Source: Rhodoferax sediminis (GTDB lineage: Bacteria; Pseudomonadota; Gammaproteobacteria; Burkholderiales; Burkholderiaceae_C). Taken from it: DNA of 64,000 nt. The DNA lies in assembly GCF_006970865.1 (NCBI RefSeq), contig NZ_CP035503.1, forward strand, positions 2,989,001-3,053,000, given 5' to 3'. The notes below the pieces were generated by a model, which did not search any database, had not been told where the DNA came from, and saw only the letters and a list, made by a program, of their open reading frames with translations. Numbering within the stretch: position 1 is the stretch's first letter; every line of letters begins with the position of its first letter. Shown here one piece after another: positions 1 through 9,162 of the stretch. Both the position numbers and the translations under genes were made by a program.

Positions 1-432
1 GGCAACCTGTTCGACGGCATCAAGAAAACCGTAGCCCTGGCCGTGATCCGCCACAAGCTGGACGACAACACCTGGTACAGCCACGACGACCCGCGCGTCA
101 AGGCCGTGGTGGCCGAGGTGCCGTTCGCGGCGGACTTCGACATGCAATCACTAGCTGCGCCGCGCGTGCCGCTGGGCCTGGTGCGTGCGGGCCAGGATCA
201 TTGGCTGGTGCCGCGCTTTCACATCGACGCGGTGCGCTCGGCCTGCACCTCCTGCGAGATGGTGGCCGACCTGCCGAACGCGGGCCACGGCTCGCTCCTG
301 TCACCCCAGCCGGTGGGTTTGACGGGCCTGGCGGCCCAGTTGCTAGGCGACCCGCCGGGCTTTGACCGCCGCCAGGTGCCCGCGGCACACGCGCAGATCG
401 TGCAGTTCTTTCGCCAACACCTGCTGCCGTAA
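1..432 (+). CDS. alpha/beta hydrolase, 3' part only (5' end outside window)
   Basis: The frame is open from base 1, so the true start lies upstream; the GTG at 43 is internal. The 143 visible residues are the C-terminal part of an alpha/beta hydrolase of the dienelactone-hydrolase/secreted-esterase type. They contain a strand ending in a likely acidic residue (VRAGQDHWL) and, about 40 residues on, NAGHGSLLSP, whose His fits the catalytic histidine of the fold. The nucleophile elbow is not visible, so substrate cannot be judged. The stop is followed closely by the two-component operon. The family call rests on the His motif and overall pattern and is fairly safe; the function is open. Confidence 0.6.
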   Translation, partial: GNLFDGIKKTVALAVIRHKLDDNTWYSHDDPRVKAVVAEVPFAADFDMQSLAAPRVPLGLVRAGQDHWLVPRFHIDAVRSACTSCEMVADLPNAGHGSLLSPQPVGLTGLAAQLLGDPPGFDRRQVPAAHAQIVQFFRQHLLP

Positions 433-484
433 AGGGCTGCCCTAGAATGAGTTTTCCTGCCATGAACACCCCCCCAACACCCCC

Positions 485-769
485 TTGAGCCCCGACGAGA
501 TCGAGCGGCTTGCCACCCGGCGCGCCAGGGCCAAGCTCGGCTGGTACATGCACGCGGCCGTGTATCTGGTCGTGAATACGTTTTTGTTTCTGATGTCCAC
601 TTACGGCTTGCGCGAGCGCCACTGGGCCATCTACCCGGCGCTGGGCTGGGGCGTGGGTTTGGCGCTGCACTGGGTCTCTGTGTTCTTGCTCGGCAACGGC
701 AGCGGCCTGCGCGAGAGCATGGTGCAAAAAGAACGCGAGCGCCTGCAACGCCGGCGCGACGGCTTCTGA
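485..769 (+). CDS. 2TM domain protein, probable membrane partner of the downstream sensor kinase
   Basis: Short 94-residue protein: an acidic/basic N-terminal helix (SPDEIERLATRRARAKLG), two hydrophobic helices at about residues 20-40 and 48-70, and a basic C-terminal tail. This is the '2TM domain' pattern found alone or at the N-terminus of LytS-type kinases in proteobacteria. The only start in this frame is TTG at 485, which has no ribosome-binding site. An ATG at 462 in another frame reads MNTPPTPP and then stops at 486; one extra base in the C-runs at 470-484 would join it to this ORF. The true start may therefore be 462, with a sequence error or frameshift. It ends 8 nt before the kinase gene, so it is probably cotranscribed. 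Confidence 0.55.
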   Translation: MSPDEIERLATRRARAKLGWYMHAAVYLVVNTFLFLMSTYGLRERHWAIYPALGWGVGLALHWVSVFLLGNGSGLRESMVQKERERLQRRRDGF

Positions 770-777
770 GGCGGCCC

Positions 778-1905
778 ATGCAGCTCGCCTCCCCGGGAAC
801 GCTCGCGGCCCGCCGGATCGACGGCATTGCGCTGCTGCGCCACTACCTGCAGACGCTGGCCTTTTGCCTGGCGATTTCGGCCCTCCAGTATTTCGCCTCG
901 CCCGACAAGCCGTACGAAGTGCCGCTGGTGTATTCGCTGTGCATCGGCTCGGTCACCTGGGCCCTGATCGATCTGGGCCGCCACCTGTTCAACCCCAACC
1001 CCGAGACGGGCTGGCCCCACGGCTGGGGCGGAATCGCGCTGGCAACGCTCGGCGTTCTGGGCGGTTACTTCATCGGCACCTATGCGGCCGACGCCTGGTT
1101 CGGCTGGTCGTCGTGGCAGCAAAGCGTCGCCCAGCAGCGCGTTTCCTGGCTGATCACGCTGGCGGCCGGCGTGGTCATCAGCTACTACTTCTACACCCAG
1201 GGCAAGAGCCGCCACCTGCAAGGCCGGATGCAGCAGGTCCAGCGCCAGGCCACAGAGGCGCGGCTCAAGCTGCTGGAGACCCAGCTCGAGCCGCACATGC
1301 TGTTCAACACGCTGGCGAACCTGCGCGTGCTGATCGGCAGCGACCCGGCCCGGGCGCAGGCCATGCTCGACCACCTGATCGACTACCTGCGCGCCACGCT
1401 GGGGGCCTCGCGCGCGAGCGAGCACGCGCTGCAGACCGAGTTTGAGCGCCTGCGCGACTACCTGGCGCTGATGGCCGTGCGCATGGGCGCGCGCCTGCAG
1501 TACACGCTGGACCTGCCGCCCGAGCTGGCGAGTCACCCGGTGCCCACACTGCTGCTGCAGCCGCTGGTGGAAAACAGCATCCGCCACGGACTGGAGCCCA
1601 AGGTGGAGGGTGGCAGCGTCAGGGTCAGCGCGCGCCGCGAGGGCGACTGGCTGATGCTGGAAGTGACCGACACCGGCGTCGGTATCCAGCCCGGAATGGA
1701 AGGCCTGCCTGCGGCGCCCACGACAGCCGGCGGCTTTGGCGTGGCCCAGGTGCGCGAGCGCTTGGCCACCGCCTACGGCAACCAATGCACTATTGAATTG
1801 ATAGCTCCAAATGAAGGCGGGACAAGGGCTACACTGCGATTTCCTTACAAAAACCCGGCAACAACCCCAGTGCGCACCGATGCGCTACAAAATTCATCGC
1901 CCTGA
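778..1905 (+). CDS. LytS/YehU-type sensor histidine kinase
   Basis: 375 residues. Residues 20-140 hold about four hydrophobic helices (membrane sensor part). Residues 165-240 are the His_kinase (PF06580) region with LEPHMLFNTL and phospho-acceptor His173, a variant of the usual NPHFLFNTL. Residues 255-355 are the HATPase domain with N box LVENSIRH (Asn266), DTGVGI (about 298-303) and GFGVAQVRERL. The expected partner is the LytTR regulator at 2915, but a hydroxylase-like gene lies between them. The 3' end of the ATPase domain (residues about 337-357) is encoded by a copy of the dispersed repeat described at 1789. Signal and targets are unknown. Confidence 0.85.
   Translation: MQLASPGTLAARRIDGIALLRHYLQTLAFCLAISALQYFASPDKPYEVPLVYSLCIGSVTWALIDLGRHLFNPNPETGWPHGWGGIALATLGVLGGYFIGTYAADAWFGWSSWQQSVAQQRVSWLITLAAGVVISYYFYTQGKSRHLQGRMQQVQRQATEARLKLLETQLEPHMLFNTLANLRVLIGSDPARAQAMLDHLIDYLRATLGASRASEHALQTEFERLRDYLALMAVRMGARLQYTLDLPPELASHPVPTLLLQPLVENSIRHGLEPKVEGGSVRVSARREGDWLMLEVTDTGVGIQPGMEGLPAAPTTAGGFGVAQVRERLATAYGNQCTIELIAPNEGGTRATLRFPYKNPATTPVRTDALQNSSP
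1789..1850 (+). repeat. dispersed 42-bp-core repeat, copy A (inside kinase gene)
   Basis: The core is 1789-1830, beginning ACTA, with TAGC at core positions 14-17 and CAAGGGCT at 35-42, followed by a T-rich tail. It lies inside the coding end of the kinase gene and is read in phase 1, so the last part gives Thr-Arg-Ala. The first 17 nt can fold on themselves with two G-T wobbles. Confidence 0.75.
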
Positions 1906-1935
1906 CGATCGAATTTTCATGAAGAATCTGCTGCC

Positions 1936-2895
1936 ATGGCTGTGCTCATCCTGATCCTGAAAATCTCCGTGCTCGTGGTGCTGGCCGCCTCGCTCGCCGA
2001 GGCGCTGGTGCTGTCGTGGCGCCATGCACACCGTGGCGGCGCGGCCTACGACTGGAAGGCGGCCGGCGTCTCGGTGGTCGACTTCCTGGTACGCGAATAC
2101 CCGCTGCGCTGGCTGCTGCCCGCCACCGCCTTCTACCTCGGCGCGATGGACTGGCTCTGGCAGCACCGTCTGTTCACGCTGCCGATGGACGACTGGCGCG
2201 GCTGGACCGCGTGCTTCGTCGGACAGGAGTTCTGCTACTACGGGTACCACCGCGCGGCGCACCGGGTGCGCTGGTTCTGGTGCACGCATTCCATCCACCA
2301 TTCGTCGAACCAGCTCAACCTGTCGGCCGCCTACCGCTTCGGCTGGACCGGCCGGCTCACCGGCACGCTGGCGTTCTTCATGCTGGCGCCGCTGCTGGGC
2401 ATGCCGCCGCGCGTGATCCTGCTGATGCTCACGCTGAATCTGCTGTACCAGTTCTGGATCCACGCCACCTGGATTCCGCGCCTCGGTCCACTGGAATGGG
2501 TGCTGAACACGCCCTCGGCGCACCGCGTGCATCACGCGTCCAACCTCGAGTACCTCGACGGCAACTACGGCGGCGTGCTGATCGTGTTCGACCGCCTGTT
2601 CGGCACCTACATCCGCGAGCGCGCCGAGGTCCCCTGCCGCTACGGGCTGGTCACCCCGGTGGTCGGCCACAACCTGCTGCGCATCGAATTCGCGCCGTGG
2701 ATCGCGCTGTGGCGCGACCTGCGCGCGGCCCGCTCGCTGCGCGCCGTGGGGGGCCATCTGTTCAAGCCGCCGGGCTGGCGTGCTGGAGGGCCGGGCGAGA
2801 CCACCGAGGAACTGCGCGCACGCGCGGCCGTTGCGTCGCCGACCGCAGGCTCCGACCACGCGGTGGGATTGCCGCTGCGCACGCCGATGGCTTGA
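1936..2895 (+). CDS. sterol desaturase/fatty acid hydroxylase superfamily membrane protein
   Basis: 319-residue integral membrane di-iron enzyme family (PF04116). The histidine clusters are visible: HRAAH (105-109), HSIHH (118-122) and HRVHH (196-200), followed by NYGGVLIVFDRLFGTY (about 210-225), which is typical of the family C-terminus. Hydrophobic segments at about 3-25, 55-75 and 140-175 flank the clusters. The usual reaction is O2-dependent hydroxylation or desaturation of a lipid; the substrate here is unknown. It sits 30 nt after the kinase and 19 nt before the response regulator, an unusual position between two partner genes. No clear SD sequence precedes the chosen ATG, but the N-terminal hydrophobic segment fits it. 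Confidence 0.85.
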   Translation: MAVLILILKISVLVVLAASLAEALVLSWRHAHRGGAAYDWKAAGVSVVDFLVREYPLRWLLPATAFYLGAMDWLWQHRLFTLPMDDWRGWTACFVGQEFCYYGYHRAAHRVRWFWCTHSIHHSSNQLNLSAAYRFGWTGRLTGTLAFFMLAPLLGMPPRVILLMLTLNLLYQFWIHATWIPRLGPLEWVLNTPSAHRVHHASNLEYLDGNYGGVLIVFDRLFGTYIRERAEVPCRYGLVTPVVGHNLLRIEFAPWIALWRDLRAARSLRAVGGHLFKPPGWRAGGPGETTEELRARAAVASPTAGSDHAVGLPLRTPMA

Positions 2896-2914
2896 TGCAC
2901 CAGGCTGCGCCCGA

Positions 2915-3748
2915 ATGCACCCGCTGCCCCCGACCGCCCTGATTGCCGAAGACGAGCCGCTGCTGGCGCAGGCGCTGCAGGCCGAGCTGGCGCGCGCGTG
3001 GCCCGAGCTGCGCGTGCTGGCCAGCGTGGGCGATGGCGCCAGCGCCGTGCAGCAGGCCCTGCAGCTGCGGCCCGACGTGCTGTTTTTCGACGTGCGCATG
3101 CCGGGCCGGAGCGGCCTGGAAGCCGCCGCCGAGCTGGCCGACGAATGGCCGGCGTCCACGCCGTTTCCCGCCCTGGTGTTCGTGACCGCCTACGACCAGT
3201 ACGCGGTGCAGGCCTTCGAGGCGCAGGCGGTCGACTATCTGCTCAAGCCGGTGCAAACCGCGCGCCTGCAAAAAACGGTGTCAAAAGTGCAGCAAGCCCT
3301 TGCCCAGCGTGCACAGTCTGCTACCAATCTGGAAGCAAGCCTGGCCACCACGTTGAGCCAGTTGCGCCACTTGATGGACGCCACCGGCGCGCCGCCCGCC
3401 GCTAGCGCCGGTCCGCTCAAGGTGATCCAGGCCAGCGTGGGCAGTCAGATCCGCCTGGTGCCGATCGACGAGGTGATCTACTTCGAGGCGGCCGACAAAT
3501 ACGTGCGCGTGCTCACATCCGGCCCCGATGGCGGCCACGAGTACCTGATCCGCACCCCGCTCAAGGAGCTGCTGCCGCAACTCGACGCGCACACCTTCTG
3601 GCAGGTGCACCGCGGCACCGTGGTGCGCGCCGATGCCATCGACAGCGTGACGCGCGACGAGGCCGGCAAGCTGCACCTGACGCTGCGCGGGCGCGCCGAC
3701 AAGCTGCCGGTGAGCCGGCTCTATGCCCATTTGTTCAAGGCGATGTAA
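2915..3748 (+). CDS. LytTR-family response regulator
   Basis: 277 residues. N-terminal receiver (about 8-120): acidic pair EDE at 12-14, phospho-acceptor Asp59 in LFFDVRMPG, Thr91 in VTAYDQYA, and Lys111 in YLLKPV. A linker of about 50 residues follows, then a LytTR DNA-binding domain (about 170-277; VIYFEAADKYVRV and FWQVHRGTVV are typical). The frame is open further upstream, but the ATG at 2915 puts the first strand of the receiver right after the start. It is the presumed partner of the LytS-type kinase at 778. The linker overlaps an antisense copy of the dispersed repeat. The next gene starts 2 nt after its stop. Confidence 0.85.
   Translation: MHPLPPTALIAEDEPLLAQALQAELARAWPELRVLASVGDGASAVQQALQLRPDVLFFDVRMPGRSGLEAAAELADEWPASTPFPALVFVTAYDQYAVQAFEAQAVDYLLKPVQTARLQKTVSKVQQALAQRAQSATNLEASLATTLSQLRHLMDATGAPPAASAGPLKVIQASVGSQIRLVPIDEVIYFEAADKYVRVLTSGPDGGHEYLIRTPLKELLPQLDAHTFWQVHRGTVVRADAIDSVTRDEAGKLHLTLRGRADKLPVSRLYAHLFKAM
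3275..3336 (-). repeat. dispersed 42-bp-core repeat, copy B (antisense, inside response regulator)
   Basis: On the minus strand the core runs 3336 to 3295: GCTT, then TAGC at positions 14-17 and exact CAAGGGCT at 35-42. It lies in the linker between the receiver and LytTR domains, where an insertion would be tolerated. Core pairs 5/13 and 6/12 are both C-G here. Confidence 0.7.
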
Positions 3749-3750
3749 GC

Positions 3751-4425
3751 ATGCCCCTGCCCACCCAATCACCCGACGACCTCGCCGCGCCCGCCCATGC
3801 CGCGGCCATTCTCGACTTCTGGTTTGCCGACGGCCTGGCGCTGGGCTGGCCCAGCCGCGACCTGAGCGTGCAGTGGTTCGGCACGGACGCGGCACTGGAC
3901 CGGCAAATCGACCAGCAATTCGGCCCGTGGGTGCGGCTGGCGCAGGCTGGCGGCCTGCAAGACTGGGAGCAGGACGCCGCGCCCGGCGCCACGCCCGCCG
4001 GCATCCCGGGGGGCACGCGGCTGGCGCTGATCCTCCTGCTCGACCAGCTCAGCCGCAACATGTTCCGCGGCACGGCCCAGGCCTTTGCCGGCGACGCGCG
4101 CGCGCAGCGACTGGTCAGCAACGCGCTGGCGCAAGGCCTGGATGCGCGCCTGCCATGGATCGCGCGCGTGTTTTTGTATATGCCGCTGATGCACGCCGAG
4201 CACCTGGCGCTGCAGGACGAATGCGTGCGCCGCTTCAGCGCGCTGGCGGCCCAGGTGCCCGCCGCGCTGCAGGCCCGCATCGCGAGCCACCTGGACTTTG
4301 CGCGCCAGCACCGCGACATCATCATCCGGTTTGGCCGCTTCCCCTACCGCAACGCGGCACTGGGGCGCGCCAACACGGCGCAGGAGCAGAAGTTCCTGAA
4401 GAAAGGCCCGCGCTTCGGGCAATAG
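3751..4425 (+). CDS. DUF924 family protein
   Basis: 224 residues, the normal length for DUF924 (PF06041), a helical TPR-like family of unknown function that is common in proteobacteria. Family hallmarks visible are ILDFWFADG near the N-terminus, LLLDQLSRNMFRGT (about 92-105), FLYMPLMHAEH (about 145-155) and the C-terminal FGRFPYRNAALGR. The ATG is 2 nt after the response-regulator stop, so it is probably in the same transcript; whether it has a role in that pathway is unknown. A strong hairpin follows the stop by about 27 nt. Confidence 0.85.
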   Translation: MPLPTQSPDDLAAPAHAAAILDFWFADGLALGWPSRDLSVQWFGTDAALDRQIDQQFGPWVRLAQAGGLQDWEQDAAPGATPAGIPGGTRLALILLLDQLSRNMFRGTAQAFAGDARAQRLVSNALAQGLDARLPWIARVFLYMPLMHAEHLALQDECVRRFSALAAQVPAALQARIASHLDFARQHRDIIIRFGRFPYRNAALGRANTAQEQKFLKKGPRFGQ

Positions 4426-4452
4426 GCGGGTCGGCTCACCGCCCCACGACAA

Positions 4453-4483
4453 AAGGCCTGCAGACGGATCGTCTGCAGGCCTT
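4453..4483. terminator. perfect 14-bp hairpin between convergent genes
   Basis: Arms AAGGCCTGCAGACG and CGTCTGCAGGCCTT are perfectly complementary with a 3-nt loop (GAT). It lies between the DUF924 gene (+) and the secreted-protein gene (-). There is no run of T on either side beyond TTAA, so it may act as a bidirectional transcription end or an mRNA 3'-end stabiliser. Confidence 0.7.
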
Positions 4484-4507
4484 AATCACAACGGGCTGAT
4501 GAATGAA

Positions 4508-4888
4508 TTAGCGATCGCGGTCCCAGTGGCCACGGTCATGGTCGCGGCCATGGTGCTCGCGCCATTCCCCGCGACCGCGCCACCCTTGGCCGTAGTAGCC
4601 GGGGCGAACCCAGCCGGCGCGATAAACCGGATAAGGTGCAACCACCACCGGCGGCGCATAGGCGGGCCGCTCGTAATACGCCTGCGGCTGCACGTAAACG
4701 GGGGCCGGCTGGTAATACACGGGCGGGGGCGCCACATACACCGGTGCGGGGAACCCGAGGGCGATGCCCGGCAGGCCGATGCCCACGGACACGTCGACAT
4801 GCGCCTGGGCAGCGCTGGTGGCGCCGAGTGCAGCCACGGCGAGCACGGCCGCCGCGGCGGTGGCGTAAACAGAACGGTTGTTTTTCAT
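4508..4888 (-). CDS. small secreted Tyr/Pro/Val-rich protein with charged tail
   Basis: 126 residues from the ATG at 4888, which has a good SD (AGGAGA, about 6 nt upstream); the frame is open further up but without need. A signal peptide occupies about residues 1-29 (MKNNRSVYA, then an Ala/Val-rich core, cut after AQA). The mature part has low-complexity Pro/Tyr/Val repeats (VYVAPPPVYYQPAP, YYERPAYAPP) and ends in an Arg/His/Asp-rich tail. Proteins of this kind are common and uncharacterised in Comamonadaceae. A similar design is seen in the gene at 30411. Function unknown; export to the periplasm or cell surface is inferred from the signal peptide. Confidence 0.7.
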   Translation of the reverse strand: MKNNRSVYATAAAAVLAVAALGATSAAQAHVDVSVGIGLPGIALGFPAPVYVAPPPVYYQPAPVYVQPQAYYERPAYAPPVVVAPYPVYRAGWVRPGYYGQGWRGRGEWREHHGRDHDRGHWDRDR

Positions 4889-4987
4889 CGTTATCTCCTG
4901 AAGAGGGCGCAAACTGCCCTTGCCTTTATTTAAACGCACCAGCGCCCATCCCGACTACCGACTGCACAGTGAAGATCATTGCCAGAC

Positions 4988-5036
4988 GTAACAAACACGG
5001 CGGATAAGCGCTGTAACAGGCACAACGGTTACAAAT
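4988..5036. promoter_or_regulatory. cluster of GTAACA/TGTTAC-type sites between secreted-protein gene and glnS
   Basis: GTAACAAAC at 4988, TGTAAC at 5012-5017 and its inverted form GTTACA at 5028-5033 (10-nt spacer) lie in the divergent gap. A related palindrome, built on TTTGTAACAAA, lies upstream of the similar secreted-protein gene at 30854. A regulator of the OmpR class could read such sites, but that is only a guess. Confidence 0.3.
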
Positions 5037-5049
5037 CGACCGGCCCGCC

Positions 5050-5055
5050 TAGAAT
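5050..5055 (+). promoter_or_regulatory. -10-like TAGAAT close to the glnS start
   Basis: TAGAAT ends 6 nt before the glnS ATG at 5062. If it is the real -10 box, the transcript would begin at or next to the start codon, giving a leaderless or nearly leaderless mRNA. No convincing -35 is visible. Confidence 0.35.
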
Positions 5056-5061
5056 CAGGAC

Positions 5062-6867
<1,806 letters not shown>

Positions 6868-6968
6868 AATGACTCACTCCAAAATAGCCCGCCCAGTAAA
6901 AAATAGTGCATCAAGCCGCTCCACAACAACGCAAAACAAGATTAATCAAGCCTTGACACAAGCATCTA

Positions 6969-7005
6969 GTGTAGTGCGCCACACTGTTCTGTACTTATCT
7001 CGTTG
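6969..7005 (+). repeat. IS630 left terminal inverted repeat
   Basis: Starts GTGTAGTGCGCCA and ends near CTTATCTCGTT. Pairs with the right end; the first 13 bases differ from it at one position. Confidence 0.75.
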
Positions 7006-8077
7006 CCCCTGCCAACGCGGCTTTGGCCCGCGTGACCTTTGCCAGGATGTCCTTGGCGCTGGCGGTCCAGATGAAGGGCTTGGGGTGGGCGTTGTGATGC
7101 ACGACGTACAGGTCGATGGCCAACTCCAACTCCGCTACGCTGGTGAAGCTGTCGCGCCGGATGCGGTTCTCGGAGATGTCGCGAAAGAACCGCTCGACCA
7201 TGTTCAGCCAGGATGCGCTGGTCGGCGTGAAGTGCATGACGAACCTTGGGTGCTTGGCCAGCCAGGCCTGAACGTCTGGGTGGGTGTGGGTGCCGTAGTT
7301 GTCCACGATCAGATGCAACTGCAATTGCTTGGGCGTATTGCGCTGGATCAGGCGCAGGAACTTGAGCCACTCTTCGTGGCGGTGCTGCGGTTGGCACATC
7401 GAGATCACCGTGCCGTCCAGCGTGTTCAGCGCAGCGAACAGTGTCGTGGTGCCGTGGCGCTTGTAGTCGTGGGTAACGGTGCCGGCGCGCCCGGCCTTCA
7501 TCGGCAAGCCTGGCTGCGTACGGTTCAACGCCTGGATCTGGCTCTTCTCGTCGCAGCTGAGCACGAGCGCGTGCTCGGGCGGGTTCAAGTACAGACCCAC
7601 CACATCCAGCAGCTTGTCCTCGAAGCGCGGGTCGCGCGAGAGCTTGAAGCCTCGCTGCAGGTGCGGTTTAACGCCGTTGCGCTGCCACACGCGCCGGATG
7701 GTGGTGGCGCTCAAGCCCAGATGTTCGGCGAGCGTGCGCGTGCTCCAGTGCGTGCCCGCCACGGGCTTGGTGTGCAGCGTCACCTGAAGAATGCGCGAGT
7801 GCACTTCGGGGGTAAACGTGGGTGTGCGCCCCGAGCGCGGCGCGTCCTGGCGCAGCGCATCGATCCCGCCGCAGAGGAAACGCTGGCGCCACAGCGCGAC
7901 TTGGCGGCGATCCAGGTCAACCTGTGCCGCGATGTCCTTGTTCTGCCAGCCCTGGGCCGCCAGCAGGATCACGCGCGCGCGTTGTTGGAGTCTGGCTTCG
8001 ATGCGCCGCCGCTTGGACAGCGCGCGCAACTCGCGCTCGGTCGTGACATCAAGCTCAATCGTTTCGGCAACTCGCAT
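6995..8077 (-). CDS. IS630-family transposase (DDE type)
   Basis: 360 residues from the ATG at 8077; the frame stays open to 8272, but that stretch crosses the right end of the element. An N-terminal helix-turn-helix region (about 20-70, with DIAAQVDLDRRQVALWRQRF) binds the ends. A second winged HTH spans about 90-140. The catalytic acidic residues are Asp176 (LSCDEKSQ), Asp259 (HLIVDNYGTH) and Glu295 (WLNMVERFF), the DDE triad of the IS630/Tc1 group. Length is normal and all three are present, so the enzyme should be functional. An SD-like AGGAGG lies about 7 nt upstream of 8077. Confidence 0.95.
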   Translation of the reverse strand: MRVAETIELDVTTERELRALSKRRRIEARLQQRARVILLAAQGWQNKDIAAQVDLDRRQVALWRQRFLCGGIDALRQDAPRSGRTPTFTPEVHSRILQVTLHTKPVAGTHWSTRTLAEHLGLSATTIRRVWQRNGVKPHLQRGFKLSRDPRFEDKLLDVVGLYLNPPEHALVLSCDEKSQIQALNRTQPGLPMKAGRAGTVTHDYKRHGTTTLFAALNTLDGTVISMCQPQHRHEEWLKFLRLIQRNTPKQLQLHLIVDNYGTHTHPDVQAWLAKHPRFVMHFTPTSASWLNMVERFFRDISENRIRRDSFTSVAELELAIDLYVVHHNAHPKPFIWTASAKDILAKVTRAKAALAGATR

Positions 8078-8110
8078 CGGTCCAGCCTCCTGGGCGGTTG
8101 GAGTATGCCG

Positions 8111-8146
8111 GAACGAATAAGTTCTATAACTTTTGGCGCACTGCAC
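8111..8146 (-). repeat. IS630 right terminal inverted repeat
   Basis: Read on the minus strand it starts GTGCAGTGCGCCA and ends near CTTATTCGTT, matching the left end with some mismatches and a 1-nt gap. Confidence 0.75.
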
Positions 8147-8365
8147 TAGCCAGGCCCGAAAGCAGCTCATGGCGCAGGGGCTGAAGCTACCCACCCAGAA
8201 TTGGTCCTGCTCGGCCGTGCGCACCCCGGTTGTCTGAAATCCGGCCCTTTTCGCGATGTTTTCATCGCTCATGTGATCCGGGTCCCGGGTAAATTAAAGC
8301 GATAGTCACATGGCTTAAGCTTTCAATTTTCAAGCAACTACGCAGTAACGGGAGAAGCAATTCAA

Positions 8366-9082
8366 ATGGCAAAGTTTCTGAATACCAGCGCGACCAATTA
8401 TTTTCTCGAAGAGATGATCAAGGGTGCCGCTGACCGACTCATTCTGATCAGCCCGTTTCTTAAACTCAACGACCGAATGAAAGAACTGCTGGCCGACAAG
8501 AATCGGTTGAAGATCGATGTGCGCATCGTCTATGGCAAGAGCGAACTGCAGCCGCAGGAAATTGAGTGGTTGCGCAGCTTGACCTACATCCGCACGAGTT
8601 TCTGCAAAAACCTGCATGCCAAGTGCTACATGAACGAAGAGATGTGCATTGTCACCAGCCTGAATCTCTATGAATTCAGCCAGATCAACAACAATGAAAT
8701 GGGCATCCTCATTCAGCGCGCCGAGGATGCTCAGCTGTACAAAGACGCCTACGAGGAAGCTCAGCGCATCATTCGCATCAGCGACGAAGTGCGCATTTCG
8801 CTGGAACGGGTCACCACCGAGCCCGAGGCACCCGGCCAGGAGAACGACAAAAGTGCAGATGGCACCAATGGAGAGGACAAGCTGACATCTTCCAAGATAG
8901 GTCAGAAATTGGGGTTGAAGACCGGGCAGTTTCTGGATCGGGCCACGGAGCATGGCTATCTTGCACTGGACGGCGACAAACACATCTTGACTCCCAAGGG
9001 AGAAAAGGCCGGCGTGGAGTTTGTCGCCAAGTCGCGTTTCGGCCCCTACTTTTTGTGGCCGCAGGATTTTCAACCGACCTGA
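8366..9082 (+). CDS. phospholipase-D-fold protein with C-terminal winged helix
   Basis: 238 residues. The N-terminal 140 residues look like a single PLD/HKD repeat: ADRLILISPFL at the first strand and NLHAKCYMNEEM (82-93) with His84 and Lys86 of HxK. The expected Asp is Glu91, and the Gly-Ser of the motif is Thr-Ser before Asn100. An acidic linker (about 148-172) follows, then a winged-helix-like domain (SSKIGQKLGLKTGQFLDRA, about 173-191). Single-HKD proteins of this sort dimerise and act as nucleases or as inactive binding modules. Its place among TA and RM genes suggests a role in defence or DNA processing, but this is inference. GGAG lies 14 nt before the ATG. Confidence 0.65.
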   Translation: MAKFLNTSATNYFLEEMIKGAADRLILISPFLKLNDRMKELLADKNRLKIDVRIVYGKSELQPQEIEWLRSLTYIRTSFCKNLHAKCYMNEEMCIVTSLNLYEFSQINNNEMGILIQRAEDAQLYKDAYEEAQRIIRISDEVRISLERVTTEPEAPGQENDKSADGTNGEDKLTSSKIGQKLGLKTGQFLDRATEHGYLALDGDKHILTPKGEKAGVEFVAKSRFGPYFLWPQDFQPT

Positions 9083-9162
9083 GCAATAGTCTTGCAGCAA
9101 GTACCCGCGCTGCAAATCCCGGCGGCCGATGGCGTTTGAGAAATTATCAAAACCGATATAAT

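Larger units (their letters stand above)
6967..8148 (-). mobile_element. IS630-family insertion sequence, apparently complete
   Basis: The element proper is 6969-8146, about 1.18 kb, flanked by TA at 6967-6968 and 8147-8148, the target duplication typical of IS630/Tc1-mariner elements. The ends are imperfect inverted repeats of about 35 nt, both beginning GTG(T/C)AGTGCGCCA. One full transposase gene lies inside on the minus strand. No internal damage is visible, so it may be active. It interrupts a small gene downstream of glnS and forms the left edge of the accessory islet. Confidence 0.85.
6869..8237 (+). pseudogene. small gene behind glnS split by the IS630 element
   Basis: An ATG at 6869, 1 nt after the glnS stop, opens a reading frame of 33 codons that runs into the left end of the insertion sequence. 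Removing the element and one copy of the TA target (joining 6968 to 8149) restores an uninterrupted frame of 62 codons ending at TGA 8235-8237. The joined product reads LTQASSQARKQLMAQG across the junction and then LKLPTQNW, which looks like a genuine helical small protein. I do not recognise a function; it resembles short Ala/Arg/Gln-rich proteins seen in Burkholderiales. The opposite strand of the empty site is also open (48 codons from 8272) but looks less protein-like. Confidence 0.55.

Noticed and set aside
139..180. TAGC followed by GGGC in the first hydrolase gene as a repeat copy
   Set aside because: The GGGC lies two bases away from the expected position and no CAAGGGCT is present.
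9157..9162. TATAAT as promoter of the toxin gene
   Set aside because: It touches the ATG, so transcription would start inside the coding frame; the -35 candidate (TTGAGA) is only 15 nt away. Probably fortuitous.
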